This document shows, piece after piece, positions 32,082 to 41,303 of a stretch of 64,000 nucleotides of DNA. Source of the stretch: Treponema_I sp045599005 (lineage in GTDB: Bacteria > Spirochaetota > Spirochaetia > Treponematales > Treponemataceae); the NCBI GenBank assembly GCA_045599005.1, contig JAZRVF010000001.1:141368-205367 (forward strand). The letters are read 5' to 3'. The translations under genes were made by a program, and so were the position numbers. The stretch's first letter is position 1. Each line of letters begins with the position of its first letter. Under the pieces are notes generated by a model, which was given only the letters and a program-made list of their open reading frames with translations, had not been told where the DNA came from and ran no database searches.

Positions 32082-34850
32082 TCAGAGTGATTCAATGTAG
32101 CCCTTCAACTTCTCAGCGCGGCGTGCACTTTCCTCGCGTTTTGCTTTTTCCGCCTCCACAACTTCTGCAGGAGCGTGTTCCGCAAATTTTCCATTGAGTT
32201 TTGCATCAATTCTTGCGATTGAAGATTCTTCCAGCTGCAGGGCTTTTGTGAAGCGTGCCTTGAGGGCGGCAGAATCCACAGTCCCGTCAATCAGGATAAA
32301 AGCTTCAAAACCGGTTCCGACGGTTCCGATTGCTCCGGCAGGTTTGCTCTCCACAAACTCGATTTCTGCAAGACCTGCCAGCAGCTTGATGATGTCAGTC
32401 TTCTCGCGGCATACTTCCGCAGGGCTTCCCGCAGAGATAACCAGCGCAATGTTGATTTTGTTCGCAGGGTCAATACCGCATTCCGCACGGAGAGCACGTA
32501 CCTGGCGTACCAGTTCCTGGAGTGTTCCGAAACGTTTTGAGACTGTCTCGTCTTTTCTCCATTCAAGAACTTCCGGATAGGGTGCAGCAATCAGCATGCC
32601 TGTATAGAGTGAAGGACAGACTGTTTTCTCACCGGCAGTCCTGCGGCTTTCTGCAATTTCTGCCAAGGGAAGTTTCTGGTAGATTTCTTCAGTTACGAAA
32701 GGCAGGTATGGATGCAGCAGACGGAGACTTTCTTCCAGAATGTTCATGAGAACACTGGCTGCTCTGTCTTTCTCAGCATCATCACCGTTCTTGAATGAAA
32801 GTTTTGTTGCCTCAACATACCAGTCACAGAATTCAGTCCAGAAGAACTCATAAAGTGCCTGGGCTCCGTCATTGTAGCGGTAACCGTCAAGTGCGGCGCG
32901 TACTGTCTGTGCGCAGTTGTCAAGACGGGCATAGATCCATCTGTCAAGTTCTGTCAGATCATCCTGTGTGACCGGTTTGAGTGTGCGTCCTTCGAGATTT
33001 CCCAGAAGATAACGGCTTGCGTTCCAGATTTTGTTAGCAAAACGGCTTCCCAGTTTGAAAGAGTCTTTATCAACAAGAACATCCTGTCCCTGGGCACACA
33101 TGAAGCCAAGTGTGTATTTGACCGCATCAGAGCCGTACTGTTCAATCAGTTCAAGAGGATCCATTCCGTTGCCAAGAGACTTGCTCATCTTGCGGCCCTG
33201 TTTGTCGCGCACCAGACCGTGGATGTAAATGTCACGGAAAGGAGCTTTACCGGTGAATTCCAGACCGGCCATGATCATGCGGCTTACCCAGAAGAAAATG
33301 ATGTCATAGGCGGTGACCAGTGCTGTGGTCGGGTAGAAGTGCTGCACGTCAGAAGTGTTCTCAGGCCAGCCCAGTGTACTGAAGGGCCACAGCCAGGAAC
33401 TGAACCATGTATCAAGAACATCAGGATCCTGTTTGAGTCTGTCAGCTTTTGCACCGCATTTTGGACAGCAGCAGGGATCCTCGCGGCTTACAATCATTTC
33501 TCCGCAGTCTTCGCAGTACCATACGGGAATGCGGTGTCCCCACCAGAGCTGGCGGCTGATACACCAGTCGCGGATGTTTTCCAGCCAGCGCTGGTAAGTG
33601 TTTTCCCACTTGCGGGGATAGAAGACGATCTCTCCGTCGCGCCAAGCCTTGAGTGCTTTGTCTGCAAGGGGTTTCATGCGTACGAACCACTGTTCACTGA
33701 GATAAGGCTCCACAACTGTGTGACAGCGGTAACAGTGTCCCACCGGATGGGTGATTTTTTCCTCTTCCTTGTAAAGTCCGCAGGTCTTCAGATCTTCAAT
33801 AACAAGAGGACGTGCATCTTTGCAGCTCATTCCACGGTATTTTTCCGGCACATTCTCGTTGAGGGTTCCGTCAGGATTGAGCACATTGATCACAGGCAGA
33901 TCATGGCGTTTTCCTACTTCCCAGTCGTTGGGGTCGTGTGCAGGTGTGATTTTTACGACACCGGTTCCAAAAGCCCGGTCAACATAACTGTCTGCGACAA
34001 CTGGGATCACCTTGTCTGTAAGTGCAAGCTTCACACTTTTTCCAACCAGGGCCTTGTAGCGCGGGTCATCAGGATGAACTGCAATGGCTGTATCACCGAA
34101 AAGTGTCTCCGGACGGGTTGTTGCAATCTCGATACGGTTTCCGCCCTGGAAAACAGTTCCGTCTTCCAGAGTAACGTCGGGGATTGATGAACCGTCGGCA
34201 ATCTCGTAGTACATATGGTACATTGCACCGGGTGTATCTTCATGCTCAACTTCGTCATCTGCAAGAGCTGTTCCGCATGAAGGACACCAGTTTACAAGAT
34301 AGTTTCCTTTGTAGATTAGGTCCCGTTCATAAAGGGTAACAAAAACATTGCGTACTGCCTTGCTGAGTCCTTCATCCATTGTGAAGCGTTCGCGGGTCCA
34401 GTCCACGCTGTTGCCCAGCTTGCGCTGTTGTTTTGTGATGATCGCGTGATGTTCTTTTTTTACTTCCCAGGTGCGCTCCAGGAATTTGTCCCGTCCCAGA
34501 TCCTGACGGCGGAGACCCTCTTTCTTGAGACGGCGCTCAACAACGTTCTGGGTTGCGATTCCTGCATGGTCTGTTCCAGGCAGCCAGAGTGTGTCGTCAC
34601 CTTTCATGCGGTGATAGCGCACAACAATGTCCTGAAGTGTGTTGTTAAGACCGTGTCCCATGTGGAGCACGCCCGTGACATTTGGCGGAGGAATGACGAC
34701 TGTGTATGAACTTGATTTTTTGCCTTCTGTGTGAACGGGGGAATCTGCGTCGCTGGCCGGTTTAAAATAGCCTTTTGTTTCCCATTCGTTGTAAATGCGG
34801 TCTTCAAAATCCGCCGGATTGTAAGCTTTTTCCAATTCAATGCCTTTCAT
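32082..34850 (-). CDS. valS: Valyl-tRNA synthetase
   Basis: A 922-residue class I synthetase. PPPNVTGVLHMGHGLN contains the HIGH-type motif (about residue 55), the editing domain includes TTRPETLFGDTAI, a zinc-binding Cys set is seen in YWCPSCG and CEDCGEMI...CCCPKCG, and GRKMSKSLGNG carries KMSKS near residue 545. The C-terminal coiled arm (KFAEHAPAEVVEAEKAKREES) is intact. It charges tRNA-Val and hydrolyses Thr-tRNA-Val. It is followed by the HD protein gene. Confidence 0.97.
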   Translation of the reverse strand: MKGIELEKAYNPADFEDRIYNEWETKGYFKPASDADSPVHTEGKKSSSYTVVIPPPNVTGVLHMGHGLNNTLQDIVVRYHRMKGDDTLWLPGTDHAGIATQNVVERRLKKEGLRRQDLGRDKFLERTWEVKKEHHAIITKQQRKLGNSVDWTRERFTMDEGLSKAVRNVFVTLYERDLIYKGNYLVNWCPSCGTALADDEVEHEDTPGAMYHMYYEIADGSSIPDVTLEDGTVFQGGNRIEIATTRPETLFGDTAIAVHPDDPRYKALVGKSVKLALTDKVIPVVADSYVDRAFGTGVVKITPAHDPNDWEVGKRHDLPVINVLNPDGTLNENVPEKYRGMSCKDARPLVIEDLKTCGLYKEEEKITHPVGHCYRCHTVVEPYLSEQWFVRMKPLADKALKAWRDGEIVFYPRKWENTYQRWLENIRDWCISRQLWWGHRIPVWYCEDCGEMIVSREDPCCCPKCGAKADRLKQDPDVLDTWFSSWLWPFSTLGWPENTSDVQHFYPTTALVTAYDIIFFWVSRMIMAGLEFTGKAPFRDIYIHGLVRDKQGRKMSKSLGNGMDPLELIEQYGSDAVKYTLGFMCAQGQDVLVDKDSFKLGSRFANKIWNASRYLLGNLEGRTLKPVTQDDLTELDRWIYARLDNCAQTVRAALDGYRYNDGAQALYEFFWTEFCDWYVEATKLSFKNGDDAEKDRAASVLMNILEESLRLLHPYLPFVTEEIYQKLPLAEIAESRRTAGEKTVCPSLYTGMLIAAPYPEVLEWRKDETVSKRFGTLQELVRQVRALRAECGIDPANKINIALVISAGSPAEVCREKTDIIKLLAGLAEIEFVESKPAGAIGTVGTGFEAFILIDGTVDSAALKARFTKALQLEESSIARIDAKLNGKFAEHAPAEVVEAEKAKREESARRAEKLKGYIESL

Positions 34851-34872
34851 ACTGTCGTCCTTTATCCAAGTT

Positions 34873-34933
34873 TTGTACGCTGAATCTGTACAAGTTTTCT
34901 TCCTTATATTTTACAGTTTTTGAGCATATTATA
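34873..34933 (-). promoter_or_regulatory. valS promoter -10 and leader inverted repeat
   Basis: On the minus strand TATAAT (34928-34933) precedes a perfect inverted repeat TTGTAC-N9-GTACAA (34873-34893) in the valS leader. The repeat could form a small RNA hairpin or an operator. It does not resemble a T-box leader. Nothing else is seen between 34851 and 35094. Confidence 0.5.
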
Positions 34934-35094
34934 CAAGAAAGGCTGGAGAATCTGTTCTGAAAATCGGAAACAGTCTCTCCGACCGGTGTTTTAACCCCCG
35001 AAACCACTTTTCATCATGAAGTCTGCCATTTGGCGCGCACTGAATCCGGTTCCCTGCACTTGAGTTTTTAATCTTACCGCTGTATGCTTTTTCC

Positions 35095-35856
35095 ATGACA
35101 CTGAATTCCAGAAACCGGATAATAAAAATCAGTCTTGCAATTGTAATTTTCTATATTGTCAGCGTTATCGCAGCTTTCTTTCTTCTGTTTTTTTTCGGAA
35201 ACAGACCGGAACTGCCGGATTTCTCTTACTTATGGGGAATCGCAGGAATTTCCTATTTTGCGGTTTTTGTTCCGGTCTCCCTGTTCAGTGTTTTCTTTCA
35301 TTTTGAGAAGACTCATTCGCCCGAGATTTTCTACTTCGCAGCCTTTGTGGCCGGTTCATTCCTTGAACTTTTCCGTATCCTGATTTTTCTCTTCAATCTG
35401 TGGGACGGTTATTCCGTTTTCCTGAACTATATCGGCCGTGCGGTCTACAGCGGACGTGTCTTTTCACTGCTTGCCTTTCTGTTTGCCATGCTCTGCAACG
35501 AGGAGACACAGGTCCAGGACTGCGACAAAACCCTTCTTGTCACACTTGGAGTCTCTCTGCTCTTTTCCGCCATTGTCCCTCTTAACACCGGAATAGTGAG
35601 CACCTACGCAATGATCTCCATCGGGTACAACCGCACATTCACGATAATTGTGGTTTTATCTTCCATTACAGCGCTGGTTTCCGGATTGATCTACAGAAAA
35701 GGGAAGCGTGCTTTTTCCTTCCTGGCTCTTTATGCGGGCTACTGGCTTCTGGTCTACTCTGATTCTCCGGTTCTGCTTGGACTTGGCATTTTTCTTCTGT
35801 CTGGTGGAACCGCGCTGTATCTGAGGGCACTGCATTCCTACTATCTGTGGCAGTAG
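35095..35856 (+). CDS. Polytopic membrane protein of unknown function
   Basis: A 253-residue protein with about seven predicted transmembrane helices (the first, ISLAIVIFYIVSVIAAFFLLFFFG, near residue 12) and short loops. The bulky aromatic content and seven-helix layout recall sensor-type membrane domains (7TM-DISM or MASE-like), but there is no attached signalling domain. It stands alone on the plus strand and its TAG stop directly abuts the stop of the convergent downstream gene, leaving no terminator space. No function is assigned. Confidence 0.72.
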   Translation: MTLNSRNRIIKISLAIVIFYIVSVIAAFFLLFFFGNRPELPDFSYLWGIAGISYFAVFVPVSLFSVFFHFEKTHSPEIFYFAAFVAGSFLELFRILIFLFNLWDGYSVFLNYIGRAVYSGRVFSLLAFLFAMLCNEETQVQDCDKTLLVTLGVSLLFSAIVPLNTGIVSTYAMISIGYNRTFTIIVVLSSITALVSGLIYRKGKRAFSFLALYAGYWLLVYSDSPVLLGLGIFLLSGGTALYLRALHSYYLWQ

Positions 35857-36447
35857 TTAAAGATTCAGCAGCATCTGAGAACAGAAACCGATTGTCACCG
35901 GAATGATGAGATTGTCAAAGTCTTTGAGCGGTAAAACTTCTATCAATGTTGCGATAAGAGCAAGAAGCAGGGAAGTAGTGATTTTTTTCGTCACTGCCAG
36001 GGATGAAATGAAAACTGCAAGAAAACAGGCCAGACTCCCTTCAACAGTTTTCCCGCATGTGATTTTCTTACAGCAGAGTTTGTGTTTCCCGAAAACTTTT
36101 CCTGCAAGGCTTGCAAAACCGTCACCGAAGGCAAGTGCGTAAATTCCGATGCTTGCCGGCAATGGCTGAAAAATCAGTGCTGTGGCAAGAATTCCGCAGA
36201 CAAGCATCACAGGACCAAGGACAAAACGTCCGTCATCTCTTTTTCTTGCGGCTGCCTCAGTTATTGTGGAGATAACCGGAACGCGGATCCCTTTTAGACG
36301 CAGAAATTCACAGACTGTATAAAGAACTGCAACTGCGGAAAGTGCTGATACGGTGAATAAAAAAAAGTGTCCAAGAAAGAAAGGTACAAAACCTGCACAG
36401 AGATGAATTGATTTCCGGAAAATTTCTTTTTTCAGGTCATTGAGCAT
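35857..36447 (-). CDS. CTP-dependent lipid/polyprenol kinase-like membrane protein
   Basis: A 196-residue membrane protein of the SEC59/VTE5/phosphatidate-cytidylyltransferase-like group. KKEIFRKSIHLCAGFVPFF opens the protein, and YALAFGDGFASLAGKVFGKHKL followed by KTVEGSLACFL is the conserved signature of dolichol, phytol and diacylglycerol kinases using CTP. It probably phosphorylates an isoprenoid or diacylglycerol; the substrate is unknown. ATG at 36447 was chosen over an upstream TTG at 36477. It lies downstream of the FlcA-like gene on the same strand. Confidence 0.82.
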   Translation of the reverse strand: MLNDLKKEIFRKSIHLCAGFVPFFLGHFFLFTVSALSAVAVLYTVCEFLRLKGIRVPVISTITEAAARKRDDGRFVLGPVMLVCGILATALIFQPLPASIGIYALAFGDGFASLAGKVFGKHKLCCKKITCGKTVEGSLACFLAVFISSLAVTKKITTSLLLALIATLIEVLPLKDFDNLIIPVTIGFCSQMLLNL

Positions 36448-36509
36448 TTTCTGTCTTAAAACTCCGTCCTTTTCCAAAAAACAATCCCTTTATCTTTCAG
36501 TTACAGAGG

Positions 36510-39500
36510 CTACTTGATGGATGACTGTGTCAGCATCTGTTCATCGCTCAGGATACGTGGCAGCTGGGTGTAAATCTCAGGACTGTATCTGCTGTTCGGA
36601 ACTGTTATGTAGCGCAGATTCTGTTCTGCCAGGTTTGTGCCGCCCAGACGGATCATCGTGTTCTGGTTTCTTGTAAGCGCGTCCCAGGCTCGGATTGACT
36701 CCTGCAGGTTTACCATAGCCTTTGCATTGAGAGCTGAGTTTCCGTTCTGCAGTGCGCTTCTGTATTGAACGACAGCCAGATTGTTTGCCGCTTTCATGTA
36801 AAGATCCACAAGATCACCGTGCTCGTCATCAACCTGCGGATAAAGTACTCCGGCCTGGACACGCTGCAGATCCAGTGTCTCCAGCAGAAGTTCGTAATAA
36901 CTCTGGGAGGCTTCGTTGCTGTAACGTATTGCCAGTGTGTTTGCCAGTGCATACAGGGTGTTCTCTTCGGAAGGCCGGTCCTGCAGTGTCCTGATGAAGG
37001 AATTCATCGCATCACTGTAGTCGCCTTTTGCGTACTCAATGTAACCCAGTCTGTAATGGATGGAAGGTGTATCGTAAAGATTCTTGAGTGCATTGCTGTA
37101 GTTTGAGTAGGCACTGTCAAGATCATTTGAGATAAAGTAATCCAGGTCACCCTGATCTGAGTAAAGTTTTCCGATCTTCTCGTTGGTTTCCAGACCGCTG
37201 TACTGCTGCTCACGGGCAAAGAGCTCAAGACCTTCTGTATACATTTCTTCCGCCTGGACATATTCCTGATCCGCAGTGTGCAGCTCTCCTAGGATTCTGT
37301 ATGTATCAATGTGCTTGAGAATTCTTGGCTTTGTCATTACTGTCGCACTGTCAAAATATTCCAGGGCACGTGAAAGAATATTTTTCGCAGCATTCTCATT
37401 GCCTGTCTCAACAAAATAACGTCCGTAATTGTACACAGATTCCGGCATCTCAGGTGCGGCTTTGACAGCTTTCTCAAGAAGATCTCTCACGTCTTCAATT
37501 GAATTACGCAGGAATTCATCTTTTGCAGGAAGCTCACCGTAAAGTTTCTCCATCAGGTAACCGCTCAGATCAACAAGATCCTGGGCCTCAAGAGGATTTT
37601 TCTTTGCCGTCATCTTCGGATAGAAATAGTTTTTGAGAGGAAGGACTTCCCTTATGTTGTCGGTTCTGATGAAGTAACGCATCATGCGTGAAAGGTACAG
37701 GTCCGACTGTCCGTAAAGATTCATCAGAGTGGCATACTGGGTTCTTGCCTTGTCATAAAGTTCAGGATCTTCTGTTGCTGTTGCCCATTCAAGGTAAATG
37801 TCGCCAAGAAGAAGAATTGCATCTTTGTCATTGATGTGGTAATCAAGGATATAGCGTTTTGTGACTGTTTCAGCACGTTCGTAGTTTGCCAGATCATTCA
37901 GTTCCATCTTCGCATATTCGATACCGGCCTGTTTTTCGTAATTGTAACGCTTGAGAAGTCTCTCGAACATGTTTGCGGAACGTTCGTACTGCCTTTTGTC
38001 CTGATAGGCCCGTGCATACTTGTAATACCAGTTTTTCTTTGCCTTGTAAGTAACGGCTTCGTTGAATCTGTATTCGGACTGCTGATAAAGGCCGTTCTCA
38101 ATCAGTGTGTATCCTTCTTTGTAAAGAAGCTCGGCTTTTACCGGACGTACGACAAAACGGGCGATCAGGAAAATGAAGATTCCCAGCACAAGAAGGGAAG
38201 CAAGTCCCGCCAGTGTAAAAGGAATGATCCTGTTCTTAAGATGGTATTCAAAAGACTGTTTGTAGGATTCGTATTCCTGTGCAGTCCGTTTCTCATAGTT
38301 CGCAGGAACCGGTATTGATTTGTCCAGTATTTTTTCCGCATGGCTTGCAAGCTGACGGGCAGGAACACGTTTCAGGACCTTGTTGATCACTTCCAGTGTA
38401 ACTTCATCACTGAATTCGTTTCCGACAATCAGTTCCTGGATTGCAATGCGGAGGTTCAGAGGATAATAGTTAAGATTTTCACGGAACTGGCGGTATTCTT
38501 CTTCCGTAAGTTCGGTTTTCAGCGGTTCGTTTTTCTTGCCTTTGCCTTTACCTTTGCCGCCGGAAGCAGAAGATGCCGTTGTTTTTGAGGATGCCATCTC
38601 CTGCGGCACAAAAGGTTCATCAAGTTCAAAATCGGAATAACCGGGAATCGCAAAATCATTGTCGTCTGTGGCACCTGCAGAAAAATCGTCCCCTGAGGCA
38701 ACACTGCTGCTGTCAAGGGATTCAAAACCGTCTCCAGAACCTTCGGGAAGATTGAAGTCAAAGGAATCAAGTCCTGCTGTGTCAAAATCATCTGATCCTG
38801 CAGAAAAATCAGAGGAACTGTCATCGCTTCCGAAGGAATCAGGCATGTCGAAGGAATCTGTCGATCCGCTGTCTGTAATGTCAGGAAGATCAAAATCAGA
38901 GGAACTGTCTGCAGTCTCTGCACCGAAATCACCTGTCAGATCCAGTTCTCCCGTGCTGTCACCAAAGTCCTCGTTCAAGTCAAGGCCGGATGTGTCAAAA
39001 TCAGAAAGGCCGCTGTCCTGGCCGGAATCCCCCGAATCTGTGGAAAAACTGTCTGTGTCAAAATCCGGGACTGCTGAAGAAAAATCATCGGTTTCTTCAA
39101 AACCGGCAGGAGTCATGTCCAGTTCACCGGAAGAGAAGTCCCCGACATCTGAAAGCGCAGAATCATCTGCACCGCTTTCCGTACCGGATTCAGTTTCTGC
39201 CTCAGGGAACATGTCCATAGGCGGAAGTTCAAAGTCCCCTTCTTTTAAGTCAGGATCCACATGGAATGAAAACTTTTTCGCCGGCTGGGCCTGTTCAGCT
39301 TCGTCAGAAATGTCTTCCAGTTCCTCAACATCGGGAATGTCAGAAAAATCAGGAGAACTGTCATCACCCGGCAGATCAAAGTCACCGAGAACATCTGCAG
39401 CATTGAAGATATCCCCATCAGAGGCTGCGGAATCTGTTACAGCTGAAAAGTCAAAATCAGTGTCAGAAACATTATCACTGCCGGAATCCGGTGAAAAATC

Positions 39501-40397
39501 ATCGTCAAGAAGTGAATCCACGTCGGATGTGTCTGTCAGGTCTTCAGCACTGGGAACATCATCAAAAAGTGAATCCAGACCGCCGAGAAGTGCATTCACA
39601 TCGGAACCGTCACCGCTGTCTCTTGCATCCGGACTGCCCATGTCTGAGCCGAAGTCTAGATCGGGAATGTCACTGCTGCTGTCAGAATCCGGTGTGGTGA
39701 AATCCAGAGTGGAAAGGTCCTCGAATCCGGGTATATCCTGGCCGGCCGGTTCTGCATCGGGAACCGCTTCCTCTGCTTCCGGAATAAGTTCTTCCACTTC
39801 CTCCAGTTCCTCAAGTTCGGAAATGTCATCTGCCGGCTGGTCATTGAAGGCATCCAATGCCCCGGTGTCAAAAGAATCAAGGGAAGTGTCAAAAATGTCA
39901 TCAAGGCCGGGAATGTCAAAGGCTGTACTGTCTGTGACCGGTGCTGCTGAGACTGGTGAAGATGCCGGGTTTATGTCCTGGACAGGAGGAACCTGAGGAG
40001 CTGCCTGCTGGGCTGTCTGGGGAGCCGGTTTCTGCTCTGACTCCCCGCGGACCTCTGCCAGAATCGCGTCAAGATCAAAATCATCTCCGGAGGAACTGTC
40101 TCCAGAAGAAGCTGATTCAGCGGCAACTCCGCTCAGAAGAGCATCAAGATCAACATCTTCTGTGGGTGTGGAAATTGATGCCTTTTTTGAACCAGCGCTT
40201 TCTGAGGAACCGCCTGATGATCCGCCGCTGTTCTGAGGAAGCCCGAACACAAAATCATCAGAATCGTCCGCGGGTGAAGCATTTGCCGGTAAACTGACTT
40301 TTGGCATGATCTCATTTTTCTGCTGACGTCTTGTAGGCTCGTTTCCGATGAGTGTTATTTCTTCAGTAAATTTTTTTAGTTGGTTCAGTCCGGGCAT
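36510..40397 (-). CDS. Giant acidic TPR membrane protein, FlcA-like
   Basis: A 1295-residue protein in three parts. A short conserved N-terminus (MPGLNQLKKFTEEITLIGNE) is followed by about 570 residues of Asp/Ser-rich low complexity with repeated DFD, DIPDLD and SSDFD motifs. Near residues 610-715 is a folded segment (LTEEEYRQFRENLNYYPLNL). A transmembrane helix (about 725-748) and some 500 residues of tetratricopeptide-like helices follow. This layout, and the N-terminus as I recall it, resembles the spirochaetal periplasmic flagellar collar protein FlcA (BB0326 family), so the TPR part would be periplasmic and the acidic part cytosolic. The identification is moderate; no other flagellar genes are nearby. 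Confidence 0.7.
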   Translation of the reverse strand: MPGLNQLKKFTEEITLIGNEPTRRQQKNEIMPKVSLPANASPADDSDDFVFGLPQNSGGSSGGSSESAGSKKASISTPTEDVDLDALLSGVAAESASSGDSSSGDDFDLDAILAEVRGESEQKPAPQTAQQAAPQVPPVQDINPASSPVSAAPVTDSTAFDIPGLDDIFDTSLDSFDTGALDAFNDQPADDISELEELEEVEELIPEAEEAVPDAEPAGQDIPGFEDLSTLDFTTPDSDSSSDIPDLDFGSDMGSPDARDSGDGSDVNALLGGLDSLFDDVPSAEDLTDTSDVDSLLDDDFSPDSGSDNVSDTDFDFSAVTDSAASDGDIFNAADVLGDFDLPGDDSSPDFSDIPDVEELEDISDEAEQAQPAKKFSFHVDPDLKEGDFELPPMDMFPEAETESGTESGADDSALSDVGDFSSGELDMTPAGFEETDDFSSAVPDFDTDSFSTDSGDSGQDSGLSDFDTSGLDLNEDFGDSTGELDLTGDFGAETADSSSDFDLPDITDSGSTDSFDMPDSFGSDDSSSDFSAGSDDFDTAGLDSFDFNLPEGSGDGFESLDSSSVASGDDFSAGATDDNDFAIPGYSDFELDEPFVPQEMASSKTTASSASGGKGKGKGKKNEPLKTELTEEEYRQFRENLNYYPLNLRIAIQELIVGNEFSDEVTLEVINKVLKRVPARQLASHAEKILDKSIPVPANYEKRTAQEYESYKQSFEYHLKNRIIPFTLAGLASLLVLGIFIFLIARFVVRPVKAELLYKEGYTLIENGLYQQSEYRFNEAVTYKAKKNWYYKYARAYQDKRQYERSANMFERLLKRYNYEKQAGIEYAKMELNDLANYERAETVTKRYILDYHINDKDAILLLGDIYLEWATATEDPELYDKARTQYATLMNLYGQSDLYLSRMMRYFIRTDNIREVLPLKNYFYPKMTAKKNPLEAQDLVDLSGYLMEKLYGELPAKDEFLRNSIEDVRDLLEKAVKAAPEMPESVYNYGRYFVETGNENAAKNILSRALEYFDSATVMTKPRILKHIDTYRILGELHTADQEYVQAEEMYTEGLELFAREQQYSGLETNEKIGKLYSDQGDLDYFISNDLDSAYSNYSNALKNLYDTPSIHYRLGYIEYAKGDYSDAMNSFIRTLQDRPSEENTLYALANTLAIRYSNEASQSYYELLLETLDLQRVQAGVLYPQVDDEHGDLVDLYMKAANNLAVVQYRSALQNGNSALNAKAMVNLQESIRAWDALTRNQNTMIRLGGTNLAEQNLRYITVPNSRYSPEIYTQLPRILSDEQMLTQSSIK

Positions 40398-40456
40398 TTC
40401 TTTAAGTTTACCTTACTAACAGATATATGACAATCCTTTACAATTAATAGGAAAGT

Positions 40457-40470
40457 ACTTGAACTCAAGT
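40457..40470. promoter_or_regulatory. Inverted repeat in the divergent FlcA-like / CBM-like intergenic region
   Basis: ACTTGA-AC-TCAAGT is an almost perfect 14-bp palindrome in the 150-bp gap between two divergent genes. Such a site could serve a dimeric regulator acting on both. Clear -35/-10 pairs were not resolved on either side. Confidence 0.4.
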
Positions 40471-40547
40471 TGTTTCATACATATTTTCGGAAAATGAATA
40501 AATGTCTTTAGAAAAACTCCCTCTTGTCCGATTAAGAAAACACGACC

Positions 40548-41282
40548 ATGAAAACAAAAATTTTTCCATTGATTTTTCTGCTGATGCTGATCGCAGGAAT
40601 TTCAGGCGCCTATGCACAAGAGCTCACTTTTCCTGAATATGACGATCAGTACACCATTGACCGCATCATAACCGGTATTCAGACTGTTGTCCCTCCTTAC
40701 GTTTCCGGTGATTACGCAGTCTTCACCGCAGCCACGGACCACCGCTATGTGGGAATTGCCTTTGAATTCGAGGATTTCGCAATAATCCATCCTCTGGAGA
40801 AACTTGTTTCCTACGACTATCTCTACGAAGAACTTGCATCAGTGCTTTTTTACATTCTTCCGATTCCGGAAAACTGCTCAAAGATTTCTTACCGTATGGT
40901 TATTGACGGTCTTTGGACAACTGACAGAAACAATCCCCAGAAAGAATTCAATTTTGAGAGCGGGACTTATTTCTCAACTCTTGCAGTGGACCGGCCTGTG
41001 GAATTCAAAACCCAGATCGAGGACAATCATGTTGTGAAATTTGTCTATGAGGGTGAGAGCGGAAAACGTGTAAGACTCGGAGGAAATTTCACCAACTGGG
41101 ATTCCTTCATCTACTACCTGCAGGAAATTTATCCCGGACGCTATGAACTTTCTCTTCCTCTTCCCAGTGGTACCTGGTATTACGCATATTACTCAGGAAT
41201 GAATTCCATGGTGGACACCACAAATCCTCATAAAGTCTATACTCCTGACGGACGGATGGCTTCTGTGATAATTGTGGACTGA
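40548..41282 (+). CDS. Secreted protein with C-terminal glycogen-binding (CBM48-like) domain
   Basis: A 244-residue exported protein: signal peptide MKTKIFPLIFLLMLIAGISG with probable cleavage after AYA. Residues 155-244 (VRLGGNFTNWDSFIYYL ... GTWYYAYYSGMNSMVDTTNP) match the beta-sandwich of isoamylase-early-set or AMPK-type glycogen-binding domains. No catalytic domain is attached, so it may bind an alpha-glucan or serve as a structural periplasmic protein; which is unknown. It heads a rightward group with the zinc-ribbon and murI genes. Confidence 0.8.
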   Translation: MKTKIFPLIFLLMLIAGISGAYAQELTFPEYDDQYTIDRIITGIQTVVPPYVSGDYAVFTAATDHRYVGIAFEFEDFAIIHPLEKLVSYDYLYEELASVLFYILPIPENCSKISYRMVIDGLWTTDRNNPQKEFNFESGTYFSTLAVDRPVEFKTQIEDNHVVKFVYEGESGKRVRLGGNFTNWDSFIYYLQEIYPGRYELSLPLPSGTWYYAYYSGMNSMVDTTNPHKVYTPDGRMASVIIVD

Positions 41283-41303
41283 TTTTTCTTTTTCAGGCAG
41301 AAT

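Noticed and set aside
31445..32197. 250-codon open frame on the plus strand
   Set aside because: It lies opposite the HD-domain gene and the 3' end of valS, both with clear motifs and a strong Shine-Dalgarno for the HD gene.
33219..34187. 322-codon open frame on the plus strand
   Set aside because: Antisense of valS; no recognisable motifs.
34851..34930. T-box riboswitch before valS
   Set aside because: The leader is only about 70 nt and lacks specifier-loop and antiterminator features.
38659..39996. 445-codon Ser-rich open frame on the plus strand
   Set aside because: It is the antisense shadow of the Asp/Ser-rich repeats of the FlcA-like gene; Ser/Pro/Glu composition arises from the complement of GAT/TCT-type codons, with no start signal or family match.
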